Shown here: positions 16,181-25,353 of the stretch, piece by piece
Position numbering within the stretch: position 1 is the stretch's first letter
Layout of the letters: every line of letters starts with the position of its first letter
Assembly: GCF_900475285.1 (NCBI RefSeq)
Contig: NZ_LS483370.1
Location: 3,238,001-3,302,000 of the forward strand
DNA: 64,000 nt
Reading direction: 5' to 3'
DNA from: Pseudomonas taetrolens
GTDB lineage: Bacteria > Pseudomonadota > Gammaproteobacteria > Pseudomonadales > Pseudomonadaceae
Translations under genes and position numbers: made by a program
The notes under the pieces: model-generated
Told to the model about the DNA's origin: nothing
The model's database searches: none
Seen by the model: the letters and a program-made list of their open reading frames with translations, nothing else

Positions 16181-17044
16181 TTATCGCAATAACCCGCCCT
16201 TGCGATCCAGGCGACTGATCCACACGGCAGCCAGAATCCCCAGCCCACCCAAAAACAGCCGCCCCAAAGGCTCGTGTTGATTCCATATCAGCAAGTTGAG
16301 CAACAATCCCACCGGGACATGCAAGTTGTTCATCACCGCCAGGGTACCGCCGCTGACCAGACAGGCGCCCTTGTTCCACCAGTACATCCCCAGCGCTGTA
16401 GAGACCAGCCCCAGAAACACCAGCACAGCCCATTGCACCGGCGCATCAGGCAAGAAGTGCGCCTTGCCGAACAACAGGAATGCCGGCAAGACAACCGCCA
16501 GTGCGCCGAGGTAAAAGTAACCAAAGCGTCGATAATGCGGCAGATCACTTGGGTAGCGGGCCACCAGATGCTTGTACATGACCTGCCCTGCGGCATAGGT
16601 GAAGTTGGCCAGTTGCAGCAGCAGAAACCCTTTGAAGAAGTCCGGGCTGATGCTGTCGAAACGGATGACGGCCGCCCCCATGACCGCCACCAGGGCCGCC
16701 ACCAGCGCCCAGGGATTGAAGCGCCGGTTCAGCGCATCTTCGATCAAGGTCACGTGCAGCGGCGTCAGGATGGTAAACAGCAACACCTCCGGCACTGTAA
16801 GTACGCGAAAGCTCAAGTACAGGCACACGTAGGTGATCCCGAACTGCAAGGCGCCAATCAACAGCATGCCGCGCATGAATCCGGGCTCGACCTGACGCCA
16901 GCGTGTCAGCGGGATAAATACCAGCCCCGCCAGTACCACGCGCACCAGCACCGCAAAGTAGCTATCGACGTGCCCCGCCAGGTACTCGCCAATCAGGCTG
17001 AAGGAAAACGCCTGAATCAAAGTGACAAATAATAGATAACCCAT
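16181..17044 (-). CDS. YigM-type EamA transporter, possible biotin importer
   Basis: A 287-residue ten-segment DMT permease. Its first helices, AFSFSLIGEYLAGHVDSYFA followed by VLVRVVLAGLVFIPL, match what I remember of E. coli YigM, reported as a high-affinity biotin transporter. MNNLHVPVGLLLNLLIW near residue 238 also matches the MNNMHVPAGLLVNLAIW segment of YigM. This makes it distinct from the other three EamA proteins of the window. No biotin gene or BirA site lies next to it, so the substrate is inferred from resemblance only. Confidence 0.75.
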   Translation of the reverse strand: MGYLLFVTLIQAFSFSLIGEYLAGHVDSYFAVLVRVVLAGLVFIPLTRWRQVEPGFMRGMLLIGALQFGITYVCLYLSFRVLTVPEVLLFTILTPLHVTLIEDALNRRFNPWALVAALVAVMGAAVIRFDSISPDFFKGFLLLQLANFTYAAGQVMYKHLVARYPSDLPHYRRFGYFYLGALAVVLPAFLLFGKAHFLPDAPVQWAVLVFLGLVSTALGMYWWNKGACLVSGGTLAVMNNLHVPVGLLLNLLIWNQHEPLGRLFLGGLGILAAVWISRLDRKGGLLR

Positions 17045-17163
17045 GAATCTCTCGCCCAGAAGTCGACACCGCTCACGGTAGAAACCACCTATGAGCCAGT
17101 AAGAATGTGCGCGACCTTAGCGGTTTTTCAGTGAGCCACGCCATCACCCCGTGAATCCCGGGC

Positions 17164-17199
17164 AAAAAAAACCCGATCCGGCGCAATGGCTGATCGGGT
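17164..17199 (-). terminator. Terminator of azoR
   Basis: ACCCGATC (17171-17178) pairs with GATCGGGT (17192-17199). On the minus strand the stem is followed by eight Ts. Confidence 0.85.
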
Positions 17200-17304
17200 A
17201 CGAGCACTCAAGAAAGTGCAAAGGGAGGTTCGATGCGCGAACCGCATGCTTGAAGGAGCAATGAAGCGATTAAACCTGCTGCTGATTATCTGTCGATTAA
17301 CAGA

Positions 17305-17904
17305 CTAGGCGACTGCAGATAACTGGGCCCTGGCCTGGTTCAAACCTTTTTCCTGGAAGTCTCCGCCCAGATTCATGCCTTCGGCATGGATAAAGGTCAC
17401 GTCGTGAATCCCGATGAATGCCATGACCTGACGCAGGTACGGTTCCTGGTGATCCGCAGCACTGCCCGCATAGATTCCGCCACGGGCCGTCAGCACGTAG
17501 GCTTTTTTGCCGGCCAGCAGCCCTTGAGGGCCGGTCTCGGTGTATTTGAACGTGACGCCGGCACGCAGCACATGATCAAGCCAGGCTTTGAGGGTGCTGG
17601 GGATTGCAAAGTTGTACATCGGTGCAGCCATGACCAGAACATCGGCGGCCAGCAGCTCATCGGTCAATTCATTGGAGCGCTGCAGCGAAGACTGTTCGGC
17701 AGCACTGCGCTGCGCCTCGGGCTTCATCCAGCCGCCCAGGAGGTTAGCGTCGAGATGCGGGATCGGGTTTACCGCCAGGTCGCGAACAGTGATCAGGTCT
17801 GCGGGATGCACTTCACGCCACTGGCTGATGAACTGCTCGGTCAACTGTCGGGAAAATGAATCCTGCTGACGGGCACTGCTTTCAATGATCAGAACATTAG
17901 ACAT
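17305..17904 (-). CDS. azoR: FMN-dependent NADH-azoreductase
   Basis: A 199-residue flavodoxin-fold quinone/azo reductase of the AzoR family. The FMN phosphate loop is ESSARQQDSFSRQLTE (about residues 8-23), APMYNFAIPSTLKAWLDHVLRAGVTF is the typical central block, and LTARGGIY follows. It reduces quinones and azo compounds with NADH and is thought to protect against electrophile stress. A LysR gene is divergent from it (224 bases between the starts), with repeated AGGTTA half-sites in between, so it is probably induced by that regulator. Confidence 0.92.
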   Translation of the reverse strand: MSNVLIIESSARQQDSFSRQLTEQFISQWREVHPADLITVRDLAVNPIPHLDANLLGGWMKPEAQRSAAEQSSLQRSNELTDELLAADVLVMAAPMYNFAIPSTLKAWLDHVLRAGVTFKYTETGPQGLLAGKKAYVLTARGGIYAGSAADHQEPYLRQVMAFIGIHDVTFIHAEGMNLGGDFQEKGLNQARAQLSAVA

Positions 17905-18128
17905 GGTGTGTAGGCTCCATCTAGAGATGCTGTAAGGCGATGGATAAAAGGTTATAGGGCATTGCTTCGATGAAAAAGCGCAATTATCTGCTGTAACCTA
18001 TCTATAAACCTGTTTATTTATCCTGCCAAGGGTGCGAGCATTCGTCCATGCCGCACCCTCAACACTTTTGCGGGATAGCCGGTGTAACCCACCAATCGAC
18101 CGGCTATCCCCCTCCAGAGGAATTCATC

Positions 18129-19052
18129 GTGAAAGCGCCCCGCGTGACCCTTGATCAATGGCGCACCTTGCAGGCAGTAGTCGACCATGGAGGCTTTGCC
18201 CAGGCTGCCGAAGTGCTGCATCGCTCGCAATCGTCTGTCAGCTACACCGTTGCCCGCATGCAAGACCAGCTCGGCGTGCCGTTGCTGCGTATAGACGGAC
18301 GCAAGGCCGTACTCACCGAAGCCGGCGGCGTGTTGCTGCGCCGCTCCAGACAGCTGGTAAAGCAAGCCAGCCAGCTGGAAGACCTCGCTCATCACATGGA
18401 ACAAGGCTGGGAAGCCGAAGTCCGCCTGGTGGTCGATGCGGCGTATCCCAATGCCCGACTGGTACGCGCCCTGACCGCATTCATGCCGCAAAGCCGCGGT
18501 TGCCGCGTACGTCTGCGTGAAGAGGTGCTCTCCGGTGTAGAAGAAGTCTTGCTTGAAGGGATCGCTGACCTGGCCATCAGCAGTTTCAATATTCCCGGCT
18601 ATCTGGGCACCGAACTGAGCGATGTGGAGTTTGTCGCTGTCGCTCATCCCGATCATGCGCTGCACCGCCTGCAGCGCGAACTGCACTTCCAGGATCTCGA
18701 AAGCCAGCTGCAAGTGGTGATCCGCGACTCCGGTCGGCAACAACCTCGCGACATGGGCTGGCTGGGCGCCGAACAGCGCTGGACCGTCGGCAGCCTGGCC
18801 ACTGCAGCCGCTTTTGTCGGAAGCGGACTCGGCTTTGCCTGGTTGCCACGGCACATGATCGAGCGGGAACTCAAGGAGGGTGTACTCAAACTGCTGCCAT
18901 TGAATCAGGGCGGCAGCCGTCACCCCTTGTTCTACTTGTACTCCAACAAGGACAAGCCTCTGGGCCCGGCCACGCAAATCCTGGTCGAACTGCTGCGTAC
19001 CTTCGACACTGCGCCGCTCGATGCGCCTTTTGCGGCCCCGTTGCAAGCGTGA
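18129..19052 (+). CDS. LysR-family regulator divergent from azoR
   Basis: A 307-residue LysR protein. The start is the GTG at 18129, with AGAGGA ten bases upstream; the frame is open for 27 more codons into the intergenic space, but that part has no ribosome binding site. The helix-turn-helix is at residues about 7-64 (TLQAVVDHGGFAQAAEVLHRS then SSVSYTVARMQDQLGV). It probably controls azoR in response to a quinone- or electrophile-type signal, as other LysR regulators paired with azoreductases do; this is inference. Confidence 0.85.
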   Translation: MKAPRVTLDQWRTLQAVVDHGGFAQAAEVLHRSQSSVSYTVARMQDQLGVPLLRIDGRKAVLTEAGGVLLRRSRQLVKQASQLEDLAHHMEQGWEAEVRLVVDAAYPNARLVRALTAFMPQSRGCRVRLREEVLSGVEEVLLEGIADLAISSFNIPGYLGTELSDVEFVAVAHPDHALHRLQRELHFQDLESQLQVVIRDSGRQQPRDMGWLGAEQRWTVGSLATAAAFVGSGLGFAWLPRHMIERELKEGVLKLLPLNQGGSRHPLFYLYSNKDKPLGPATQILVELLRTFDTAPLDAPFAAPLQA

Positions 19053-19213
19053 ACAGCGGTGGGCAGGAACCCGATTGAAGAATATCCTGTCCAACACCCG
19101 CCGCCCGTGAACACCTGCACTCGCACAGGTGACCCGGGCATTGCCTCAATACAGTTTTGACCACTGTTTGCGTGACATTGAACCGTCACCCACTTTTCCA
19201 GGACCCCTGAACC

Positions 19214-19783
19214 ATGCTCAAAAAAATTGCCCTCGCCGCTGGCGCCCTGTTCTTTGCAGCCAACGTTCTGGCTGCAACACCTGCCAGCACTCAAGCTCCG
19301 CGTGTTGAGCTGGACACCAGCTTCGGCAAAATCGAAATCGAACTGGATCCGGTGAAAGCCCCGATCAGCAGCAAAAATTTCCTGGAATACGTCGACAGCG
19401 GCTTCTACAAGAACACCATTTTTCACCGTGTGATCCCGGGCTTCATGGTCCAGGGTGGCGGTTTCACCGCGCAGATGGTGCAAAAACCTACCCGCGATCC
19501 GATCAAGAACGAAGCCAGCAACGGTTTGCATAACGTACGTGGCACCTTGTCGATGGCCCGTACATCGAACCCGAACTCGGCCACCAGCCAGTTCTTTATC
19601 AACGTGGCCGACAATGCCTTCCTCGATCCGGGCCGTGATGCCGGCTACGCCGTATTCGCCAAAGTGGTGAATGGCATGGACGTGGTCGACCAGATCGTCA
19701 ATTCGCAGACCACCACCAAACAAGGCATGCAAAACGTGCCTATCGACCCGGTCATCATCAAGTCGGCCAAGCGCCTGAACTGA
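19214..19783 (+). CDS. ppiA: Periplasmic cyclophilin-type peptidyl-prolyl isomerase
   Basis: A 189-residue exported cyclophilin that isomerises X-Pro bonds of periplasmic proteins. The signal peptide [20 protein letters not shown] ends at a likely cleavage site after residue 20. The body carries [31 protein letters not shown] and [16 protein letters not shown], the standard active-site blocks of bacterial PpiA. A perfect 20-base hairpin (TGACCGGCC-AA-GGCCGGTCA, 19808-19827) follows the stop without a T-tract. Confidence 0.92.
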   Translation: MLKKIALAAGALFFAANVLAATPASTQAPRVELDTSFGKIEIELDPVKAPISSKNFLEYVDSGFYKNTIFHRVIPGFMVQGGGFTAQMVQKPTRDPIKNEASNGLHNVRGTLSMARTSNPNSATSQFFINVADNAFLDPGRDAGYAVFAKVVNGMDVVDQIVNSQTTTKQGMQNVPIDPVIIKSAKRLN

Positions 19784-19807
19784 TGGACTGAGTCGCGCAG
19801 GGAGCGT

Positions 19808-19827
19808 TGACCGGCCAAGGCCGGTCA
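19808..19827. terminator. Perfect hairpin after ppiA
   Basis: A 9-bp perfect inverted repeat with a 2-base centre between ppiA and the ABC transporter gene. No T-run follows, so it may be an mRNA end stabiliser and not a terminator. Confidence 0.45.
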
Positions 19828-19867
19828 CATCACTAAAGGAGAGCCCGCACCGCGGGCGTCAGTGCCC

Positions 19868-21700
19868 ATGCTTTATCGTCGCTTTGAAAACCTGATCGAT
19901 ATTTTCCGCGAAGCCCCAGGTGCTGCCCCGCCCAACTCCGTTTGGGCGTTTTATCTGTATTACCTGCGCCAGGTCTGGCCCCTGTTTGCCGCCCTGCTGG
20001 TCATCGGGCTGATCGCCGCCCTGATCGAGGTGGCGCTGTTCAGTTACCTGAGCACGCTGATCGACTTGACCCAAAACACTCCCGCCAGCGACTTTTTCAA
20101 GGTCCACAGCAACGAGCTGATCTGGATGGCCGTGGTGGCGCTGGTGCTGCGTCCGGTGTTCTTTGGCCTGCATGACTTGCTGGTGCACCAGACCCTGACG
20201 CCGGGCATGACCAGCATGATTCGCTGGCAGAACCACCGCTATGTGCTTCAGCAAAGCCTGAACTTCTTTCAAAACGACTTCGCCGGGCGAATCGCCCAGC
20301 GCATCATGCAAACCGGCAACTCGTTGCGTGACTCGGCGGTACAGGCCGTCGATGCCCTGTGGCACGTGATGATCTACGCCATCAGTTCACTGGTGCTGTT
20401 TGCCGAGGCCGACTGGCGCCTGATGATTCCGTTATTGGTCTGGATCCTGGCCTACATCGGCGCACTCTATTACTTCGTACCCCGGGTCAAGGAGCGCTCG
20501 GTGGTCTCTTCCGACGCACGCTCAAAGCTCATGGGCCGCATCGTCGACGGCTATACCAACATCACCACGCTCAAGCTGTTTGCCCATACTCAGTTCGAAC
20601 AACAGTACGCCCGTGAAGCCATCATCGAGCAAACCGAGAAAACCCAACTCGCAGGACGCGTGGTCACCAGCATGGACGTCACCATCACGCTGATGAACGG
20701 CCTGCTGATCGTCGGCACCACCGGCCTCGCGCTTTGGCTGTGGAGCCAGTCGCTGATCAGCGTCGGCGCCATTGCCCTGGCCACAGGCCTGGTGATTCGC
20801 ATCGTCAACATGTCGGGCTGGATCATGTGGGTGGTCAACGGTATTTTCGAAAACATCGGCATGGTGCAAGACGGGCTGCAGACCATCGCCCAGCCCGTCG
20901 CCGTGACTGACCGCGAACAGGCTCCGCGCCTGAACGTCAAGCATGGCGGAGTGCGCTTCGAGCACGTCGCGTTCCACTATGGCAAACGCAGCGGGATCAT
21001 CAGCGACCTCAACCTGGTGATCCGGCCTGGTGAAAAAATCGGCCTGATCGGCCCTTCCGGCGCGGGCAAGTCGACGCTGGTCAACCTGCTGTTACGCCTG
21101 TACGACCTGCAAGGCGGGCGCATCCTGATCGATGATCAGGACATTGCCGAAGTGACCCAGGAGAGCCTGCGCGAGCAAATCGGCATGATTACCCAGGACA
21201 CCTCGCTGCTGCACCGCTCGATCCGCGACAACTTGCTGTATGGCAAACCGGACGCGACCGATGATGAACTGTGGGAAGCCGTGCGCAAGGCACGGGCCGA
21301 CGAGTTTATCCCGCACCTGTCCGATGCCCAGGGCAGAACCGGTTTTGACGCCCACGTGGGCGAACGCGGGGTCAAGCTGTCGGGCGGACAACGCCAGCGC
21401 ATCGCCATCGCCCGGGTCCTGCTCAAGAATGCGCCGATCCTGATCATGGACGAAGCCACCTCGGCCCTGGATTCGGAAGTCGAAGCGGCGATTCAGGAGA
21501 GCCTCGAAACCCTCATGCAAAACAAGACGGTGATTGCCATCGCCCACCGGCTTTCAACCATCGCGCGGATGGATCGTCTGGTGGTCCTGGAAAAAGGCCA
21601 TATCGCCGAAACCGGCACCCATGCCGAATTGCTCGCTCATGGCGGGCTGTATGCGCGTCTATGGCAACATCAAACGGGTGGATTTGTCGGCATCGACTAA
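19868..21700 (+). CDS. ABC exporter, fused permease and ATPase
   Basis: A 610-residue half-transporter (MsbA-like topology) expected to work as a homodimer. The N-terminal membrane domain has six segments (about residues 35-330). The ATPase domain (about 355-600) shows Walker A GPSGAGKST (395-403), the signature LSGGQ (504-508), Walker B ILIMDE (528-529) and the H-loop AHRLST. The substrate is unknown; lipids, peptides or drugs are possible. I chose the ATG at 19868 over the GTG at 19862; AAAGGAGA is 26 bases or more away, separated by a GCCCGC/GCGGGC hairpin that could bring it closer. Confidence 0.88.
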   Translation: MLYRRFENLIDIFREAPGAAPPNSVWAFYLYYLRQVWPLFAALLVIGLIAALIEVALFSYLSTLIDLTQNTPASDFFKVHSNELIWMAVVALVLRPVFFGLHDLLVHQTLTPGMTSMIRWQNHRYVLQQSLNFFQNDFAGRIAQRIMQTGNSLRDSAVQAVDALWHVMIYAISSLVLFAEADWRLMIPLLVWILAYIGALYYFVPRVKERSVVSSDARSKLMGRIVDGYTNITTLKLFAHTQFEQQYAREAIIEQTEKTQLAGRVVTSMDVTITLMNGLLIVGTTGLALWLWSQSLISVGAIALATGLVIRIVNMSGWIMWVVNGIFENIGMVQDGLQTIAQPVAVTDREQAPRLNVKHGGVRFEHVAFHYGKRSGIISDLNLVIRPGEKIGLIGPSGAGKSTLVNLLLRLYDLQGGRILIDDQDIAEVTQESLREQIGMITQDTSLLHRSIRDNLLYGKPDATDDELWEAVRKARADEFIPHLSDAQGRTGFDAHVGERGVKLSGGQRQRIAIARVLLKNAPILIMDEATSALDSEVEAAIQESLETLMQNKTVIAIAHRLSTIARMDRLVVLEKGHIAETGTHAELLAHGGLYARLWQHQTGGFVGID

Positions 21701-21739
21701 CTCAAAAAAACAGAGACCGTTCTTCTACTGAAAAAAATG

Positions 21740-21774
21740 CGCCAGGGCCCGTGACCAAAGGGCTCTGGCGTTTT
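21740..21774 (+). terminator. Terminator after the ABC exporter gene
   Basis: CGCCAGGGCCC (21740-21750) pairs with GGGCTCTGGCG (21760-21770), 11 bp with one G-T pair. It is followed by TTTT and preceded by seven As. Confidence 0.82.
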
Positions 21775-21900
21775 CATGGCACTGGCAAAAGCACCGGAGG
21801 CTGCTGTAATTAACGACAGGATCCAGGAGGGCCCTGCCGTCAATTGCAGGATGCACCGCAGCTTCCTTTGCTTGATAGAGCATCTATCCGGGGCCGTCCC

Positions 21901-22599
21901 ATGACTTTAGTAAAACGTTCGATGACTGAGTTGTTAGGCACTTTCTGGTTGGTACTTGGCGGTTGCGGCAGCGCGGTACTGGCTGCAGCCTTTCCTGATG
22001 TCGGTATCGGCTTGCTCGGCGTGGCACTGGCGTTTGGTCTTACCGTGCTAACCATGGCATTCGCCATCGGCCATATTTCCGGCTGTCACCTCAACCCCGC
22101 CGTGTCATTCGGGTTATGGGTCGGCGGACGCTTCCCGGCCAGGGAGCTGCCCGCGTACATCATTGCCCAGGTCGCGGGTGGCGTGATTGCCGCTGCGTTG
22201 CTGTATTTCATCGCCAGCGGCAAGCCCGGGTTTGAACTGGCCAGCGGACTGGCAGCCAACGGCTATGGAGAACATTCACCCGGCGGTTATTCGATGATAT
22301 CGGGGCTGGTGTGCGAAATCGTTATGACTGCGATGTTCATCCTGATCATCATGGGCGCCACCGATAAACGCGCTCCGGCGGGAATGGCGCCGATTGCCAT
22401 CGGCCTGGGACTGACGCTGATCCACCTGATATCGATCCCGGTCACCAATACCTCGGTCAACCCGGCCCGCAGTACCGGCCCCGCCGTGATCATGGGCAGC
22501 TGGGCACTTCAGCAGTTGTGGTTATTCTGGCTGGCGCCGCTGGTGGGCGCAGCGCTGGGTGGGTTGACGTATCGCTGGCTGGGTAAAGAAGACCACTGA
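21901..22599 (+). CDS. aqpZ: Aquaporin Z
   Basis: A 232-residue water channel of the inner membrane with six helices and two half-helices. The two NPA boxes are NPAVSF (65-67 for NPA) and NPARST (187-189), with Arg190 of the selectivity filter. [20 protein letters not shown] near the N-terminus and [11 protein letters not shown] are typical of AqpZ and not of glycerol facilitators. The ribosome binding site before the ATG at 21901 is weak. A leader of about 125 bases follows the upstream terminator. Confidence 0.93.
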   Translation: MTLVKRSMTELLGTFWLVLGGCGSAVLAAAFPDVGIGLLGVALAFGLTVLTMAFAIGHISGCHLNPAVSFGLWVGGRFPARELPAYIIAQVAGGVIAAALLYFIASGKPGFELASGLAANGYGEHSPGGYSMISGLVCEIVMTAMFILIIMGATDKRAPAGMAPIAIGLGLTLIHLISIPVTNTSVNPARSTGPAVIMGSWALQQLWLFWLAPLVGAALGGLTYRWLGKEDH

Positions 22600-22617
22600 C
22601 ACACAATCTGGCGAGGG

Positions 22618-23742
22618 TCAGGCCTGCCGGTAAGGCAGCGCCGCCCTCGCCTCGTCGGCATACGCCAACACCCCGACACGCTCACGCTGCAGGAAATCAC
22701 CCACCGCGGCTTTCAAGCCCGCATGCCGCAGGTAATGCCATGAATGGGTGATCACCGGTTCAAAACCGCGAATCAACTTGTGCTCACCCTGAGCCCCCGC
22801 GTCAAAACGCTGCAGCCCTTGGGCGATGGCGTAATCCATGCCCTGGTAGAAACAGGTCTCGAAGTGCAGACGGTCAAACTCGGCCAGACACCCCCAATAA
22901 CGCCCATACAGGCTGTCGCCCCCGACCAGGCTGAAAGCCATTGCCACCGGGCGTGCCCCCTGCCTGGCCAGGACCACGCGAATCGCTTCGGGCATGCGCT
23001 CAGCCAGCAGACTGAAAAACGCACGGGTCAGGTACGGGGTTTGCCGGCGCACGGCATAGGTGTTGGCATAACAGGCATAGACAAAATCCCATTGCGCCTC
23101 AGTGACCTCCCGGCCTTCGAGCCACTCAAACTCAAAGCCCTGCGCCGCCACTTGTTCACGCTCTTTACGCATTTGCTTGCGTTTGCGTGAACTCAGCGCA
23201 TCGAGAAAGTCCTGAAAGTCGCGGTACTCACGGTTTTGCCAATGAAACTGACACCCCAACCTTTGCAACCAGCCGGGCTGTTGCGCCAGCGCACTGTCCG
23301 CCAGCGCATCGGTGAAATTGATGTGCGCACTGGACAGCCCTTCGATCTCCAGATAACCGGGCAAGGCCGCCAGCAGTTCAAGACCGTCTTCGGCACGGGC
23401 GGCCAATAAGCGCGGACCGCTGACCGGGCTGAACGGCACGGCCATCAACAGTTTGGGGTAGTACTCGATACCCGCCCGCTCACATGCCTGCGCCCATTCG
23501 TGATCGAAGACGTATTCGCCGTAAGAATGCCATTTTCGATACCCGGGCAAGGCCGCCTGCAATTGCCCGTCCTGATAGTGCAACAAATGCTCCGGCTGCC
23601 AACCGGAATGCGGCCCCAGGCTGGCGCTGTCTTCCAGCGCAGTGAGGAAGGCATGCCGCAAAAACGGCTGGGCCACGGGCACCAGTGCATCCCATTCCTG
23701 GGCAGAGATGGCGGACAGGCTGTCCAGACGGTGTAGCGGCAT
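22618..23742 (-). CDS. GNAT/FemAB-like N-acyltransferase (DUF482 type)
   Basis: A 374-residue protein of the peptidogalycan/DUF482 family, a double GNAT fold related to FemAB. Recognisable blocks are FLRHAFLTALEDSAS, EYVFDHEWAQACERAG, YYPKLLMAVPFSPVSG, SSRKRKQMRKER, FETCFYQGMDYAI and FDAGAQGEHKLIRGFEP, the last two being highly conserved in the family. The substrate is unknown. The ATG at 23742 (MPLHRLDSLSAI) is chosen; the frame is open upstream for 29 codons without support. Confidence 0.85.
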   Translation of the reverse strand: MPLHRLDSLSAISAQEWDALVPVAQPFLRHAFLTALEDSASLGPHSGWQPEHLLHYQDGQLQAALPGYRKWHSYGEYVFDHEWAQACERAGIEYYPKLLMAVPFSPVSGPRLLAARAEDGLELLAALPGYLEIEGLSSAHINFTDALADSALAQQPGWLQRLGCQFHWQNREYRDFQDFLDALSSRKRKQMRKEREQVAAQGFEFEWLEGREVTEAQWDFVYACYANTYAVRRQTPYLTRAFFSLLAERMPEAIRVVLARQGARPVAMAFSLVGGDSLYGRYWGCLAEFDRLHFETCFYQGMDYAIAQGLQRFDAGAQGEHKLIRGFEPVITHSWHYLRHAGLKAAVGDFLQRERVGVLAYADEARAALPYRQA

Positions 23743-24067
23743 TGAATGTCCCCGGATACGCGGCGTAGAGCGCCGATGGTAGCACCAAGTGGCCTGACAA
23801 CCCTTAGCCGTTGGCGATACCTCCCTCACCGCCTCGTCGCTGCCCCCCTACCCGGCAGTGAATCGGTCAGCTGTCACAGAGTTGATATCATTTCGCCATT
23901 TTTCTGTCATATCCAGCCGCGATACTGGCGCCGCTTCTTAGAACACAGGGTTATGAGTGGCCTGTCTGCCAACACGCTGTAGGCACACTCGGACCGTTTC
24001 AATTTTGAGCCTGAATGGGCCGTTTTTTTTGGGGTGGTCAACGCCACCCCATCACTGGGAGATTCAT
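23743..24067. other. Intergenic region and structured porin leader
   Basis: 325 bases between divergent genes. Near the porin start there is an imperfect stem CGGACC (23990-23995) / GGGCCG (24017-24022) followed by eight Ts (24023-24030), then at once a perfect 7-bp hairpin GGGGTGG (24031-24037) / CCACCCC (24044-24050), and the ribosome binding site GGGAG at 24057-24061. This could be a terminator of an upstream RNA or an attenuator of the porin; no peptide gene was found. Confidence 0.4.
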
Positions 24068-25264
24068 ATGCGTCTTGTTTCTACACGGGTTGCGGCGGGA
24101 CTGTGTGGCAGCCTTGTTCTGGCCATGAGTGTTCCAGCCAGCGCAGCAGTCGATGCCAAACTGCTAGAAATGCTCAAAGCCAACGGTTCCATTTCTCCAG
24201 CGCAATATTCCGAGCTGCAAACCGAGCTCGCCAGCGAGAAACAAGCCCAGCAAGAAGCCGTTGCCAATCAGGTTAAAAAATCTGACTTGACCGCCTTCGA
24301 GCAAAAAGTGGCGTGGGCGTCCAAGACCCAGGTCAAAGGTGACGTACGTGTGCGTTACGAAGATGTGAACGGGGATGGCGCCGCCAGCGACCAGGACCGG
24401 GGACGTGTCCGCGCCCGTGTCGGGTTCTACAGTGAAATCAACCCGCAAGTCGATGCCGGTGTACGTATTGCGACCGGAAGCAGCGACGACCGCCGCTCGA
24501 CCAACCAGAGCCTCGACAACTACTTCAACAAGAAATCGCTGTGGCTCGACCAGGCGTATCTGGATTGGCACCCTACCAATATCAAAAACCTGCATTTGAT
24601 CGCCGGTAAAATGAACCAGCCCTGGGTCAACGAAGGCGACATCATCTGGGATAGCGACATCAACCCAGAAGGCCTGGCTGCCACCTACAAGTTGCCGGTG
24701 GGCAGCGGCGACACCGAACTGTTCGGTAGCGCCGGCTACTACATCCTCAAGGACAACGTCGATGGCGAAGGCATGGAGTTCAAGCACGACCTGAACATGT
24801 ATGCAGGTCAACTGGGCGCGCGCTTCGCTCCCTTTGACGGCACGAAGGTCACCTTGGGCGGCAGTATCTATAGCTTCGACGGTGATGACAGCCCGGCAGC
24901 CCGTGCCGCGCTGGCCGTCAACGGCAACACCAGCACCCAGTTCCGTCTGTATGAAGGCTTTGGTCAGGTCGACCTGAGCAACCTGCCGGTGCCGGTGTCA
25001 GCCTATGGCCAGTATGTGGTCAACGACCGTGCCGCCACCGATGGCGACACGGCCTGGTTGCTGGGCGTGAAGACCAAGCTGGGCAAGTTCGTCGCCAACG
25101 GCTATACCGGCTCCCGTGGCCACAAGTTCAAAGTGGGTTATGAAATCGACAAGAACTTCTCGGTCGGCGCCGCGTACCTGATGGCCAAATCGGATACCGC
25201 AGCAAAAGACCGTACCGATGCGGACATCAATACGCTGCAGGTGGATCTCGAAGCCAAGTTCTAA
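24068..25264 (+). CDS. Outer-membrane porin (Porin_5-like)
   Basis: A 398-residue outer-membrane protein of the putative-porin (Porin_5) type. The signal peptide MRLVSTRVAAGLCGSLVLAM continues to ASA, with cleavage after about residue 26. A helical, coiled-coil-like segment (residues about 30-80, LLEMLKANGSISPAQYSELQ) precedes the beta-barrel, which starts near KTQVKGDVRVRYEDV and ends in the C-terminal Phe of LQVDLEAKF, as required for barrel assembly. The start is fixed by GGGAG before the ATG at 24068. Substrate unknown. Confidence 0.85.
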   Translation: MRLVSTRVAAGLCGSLVLAMSVPASAAVDAKLLEMLKANGSISPAQYSELQTELASEKQAQQEAVANQVKKSDLTAFEQKVAWASKTQVKGDVRVRYEDVNGDGAASDQDRGRVRARVGFYSEINPQVDAGVRIATGSSDDRRSTNQSLDNYFNKKSLWLDQAYLDWHPTNIKNLHLIAGKMNQPWVNEGDIIWDSDINPEGLAATYKLPVGSGDTELFGSAGYYILKDNVDGEGMEFKHDLNMYAGQLGARFAPFDGTKVTLGGSIYSFDGDDSPAARAALAVNGNTSTQFRLYEGFGQVDLSNLPVPVSAYGQYVVNDRAATDGDTAWLLGVKTKLGKFVANGYTGSRGHKFKVGYEIDKNFSVGAAYLMAKSDTAAKDRTDADINTLQVDLEAKF

Positions 25265-25289
25265 GGCTTTATCGCTACAGGAAAGACCC

Positions 25290-25328
25290 CGCAAGGCGCT
25301 GGTCCCATCCAGCGCCTTGCGTTTTTTT
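25290..25328 (+). terminator. Terminator after the porin gene
   Basis: A perfect 13-bp stem CGCAAGGCGCTGG / CCAGCGCCTTGCG with a 6-base loop and seven Ts (25322-25328). Confidence 0.95.
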
Positions 25329-25353
25329 GCGCGTTAAAAAACGCGAGCCGCAC

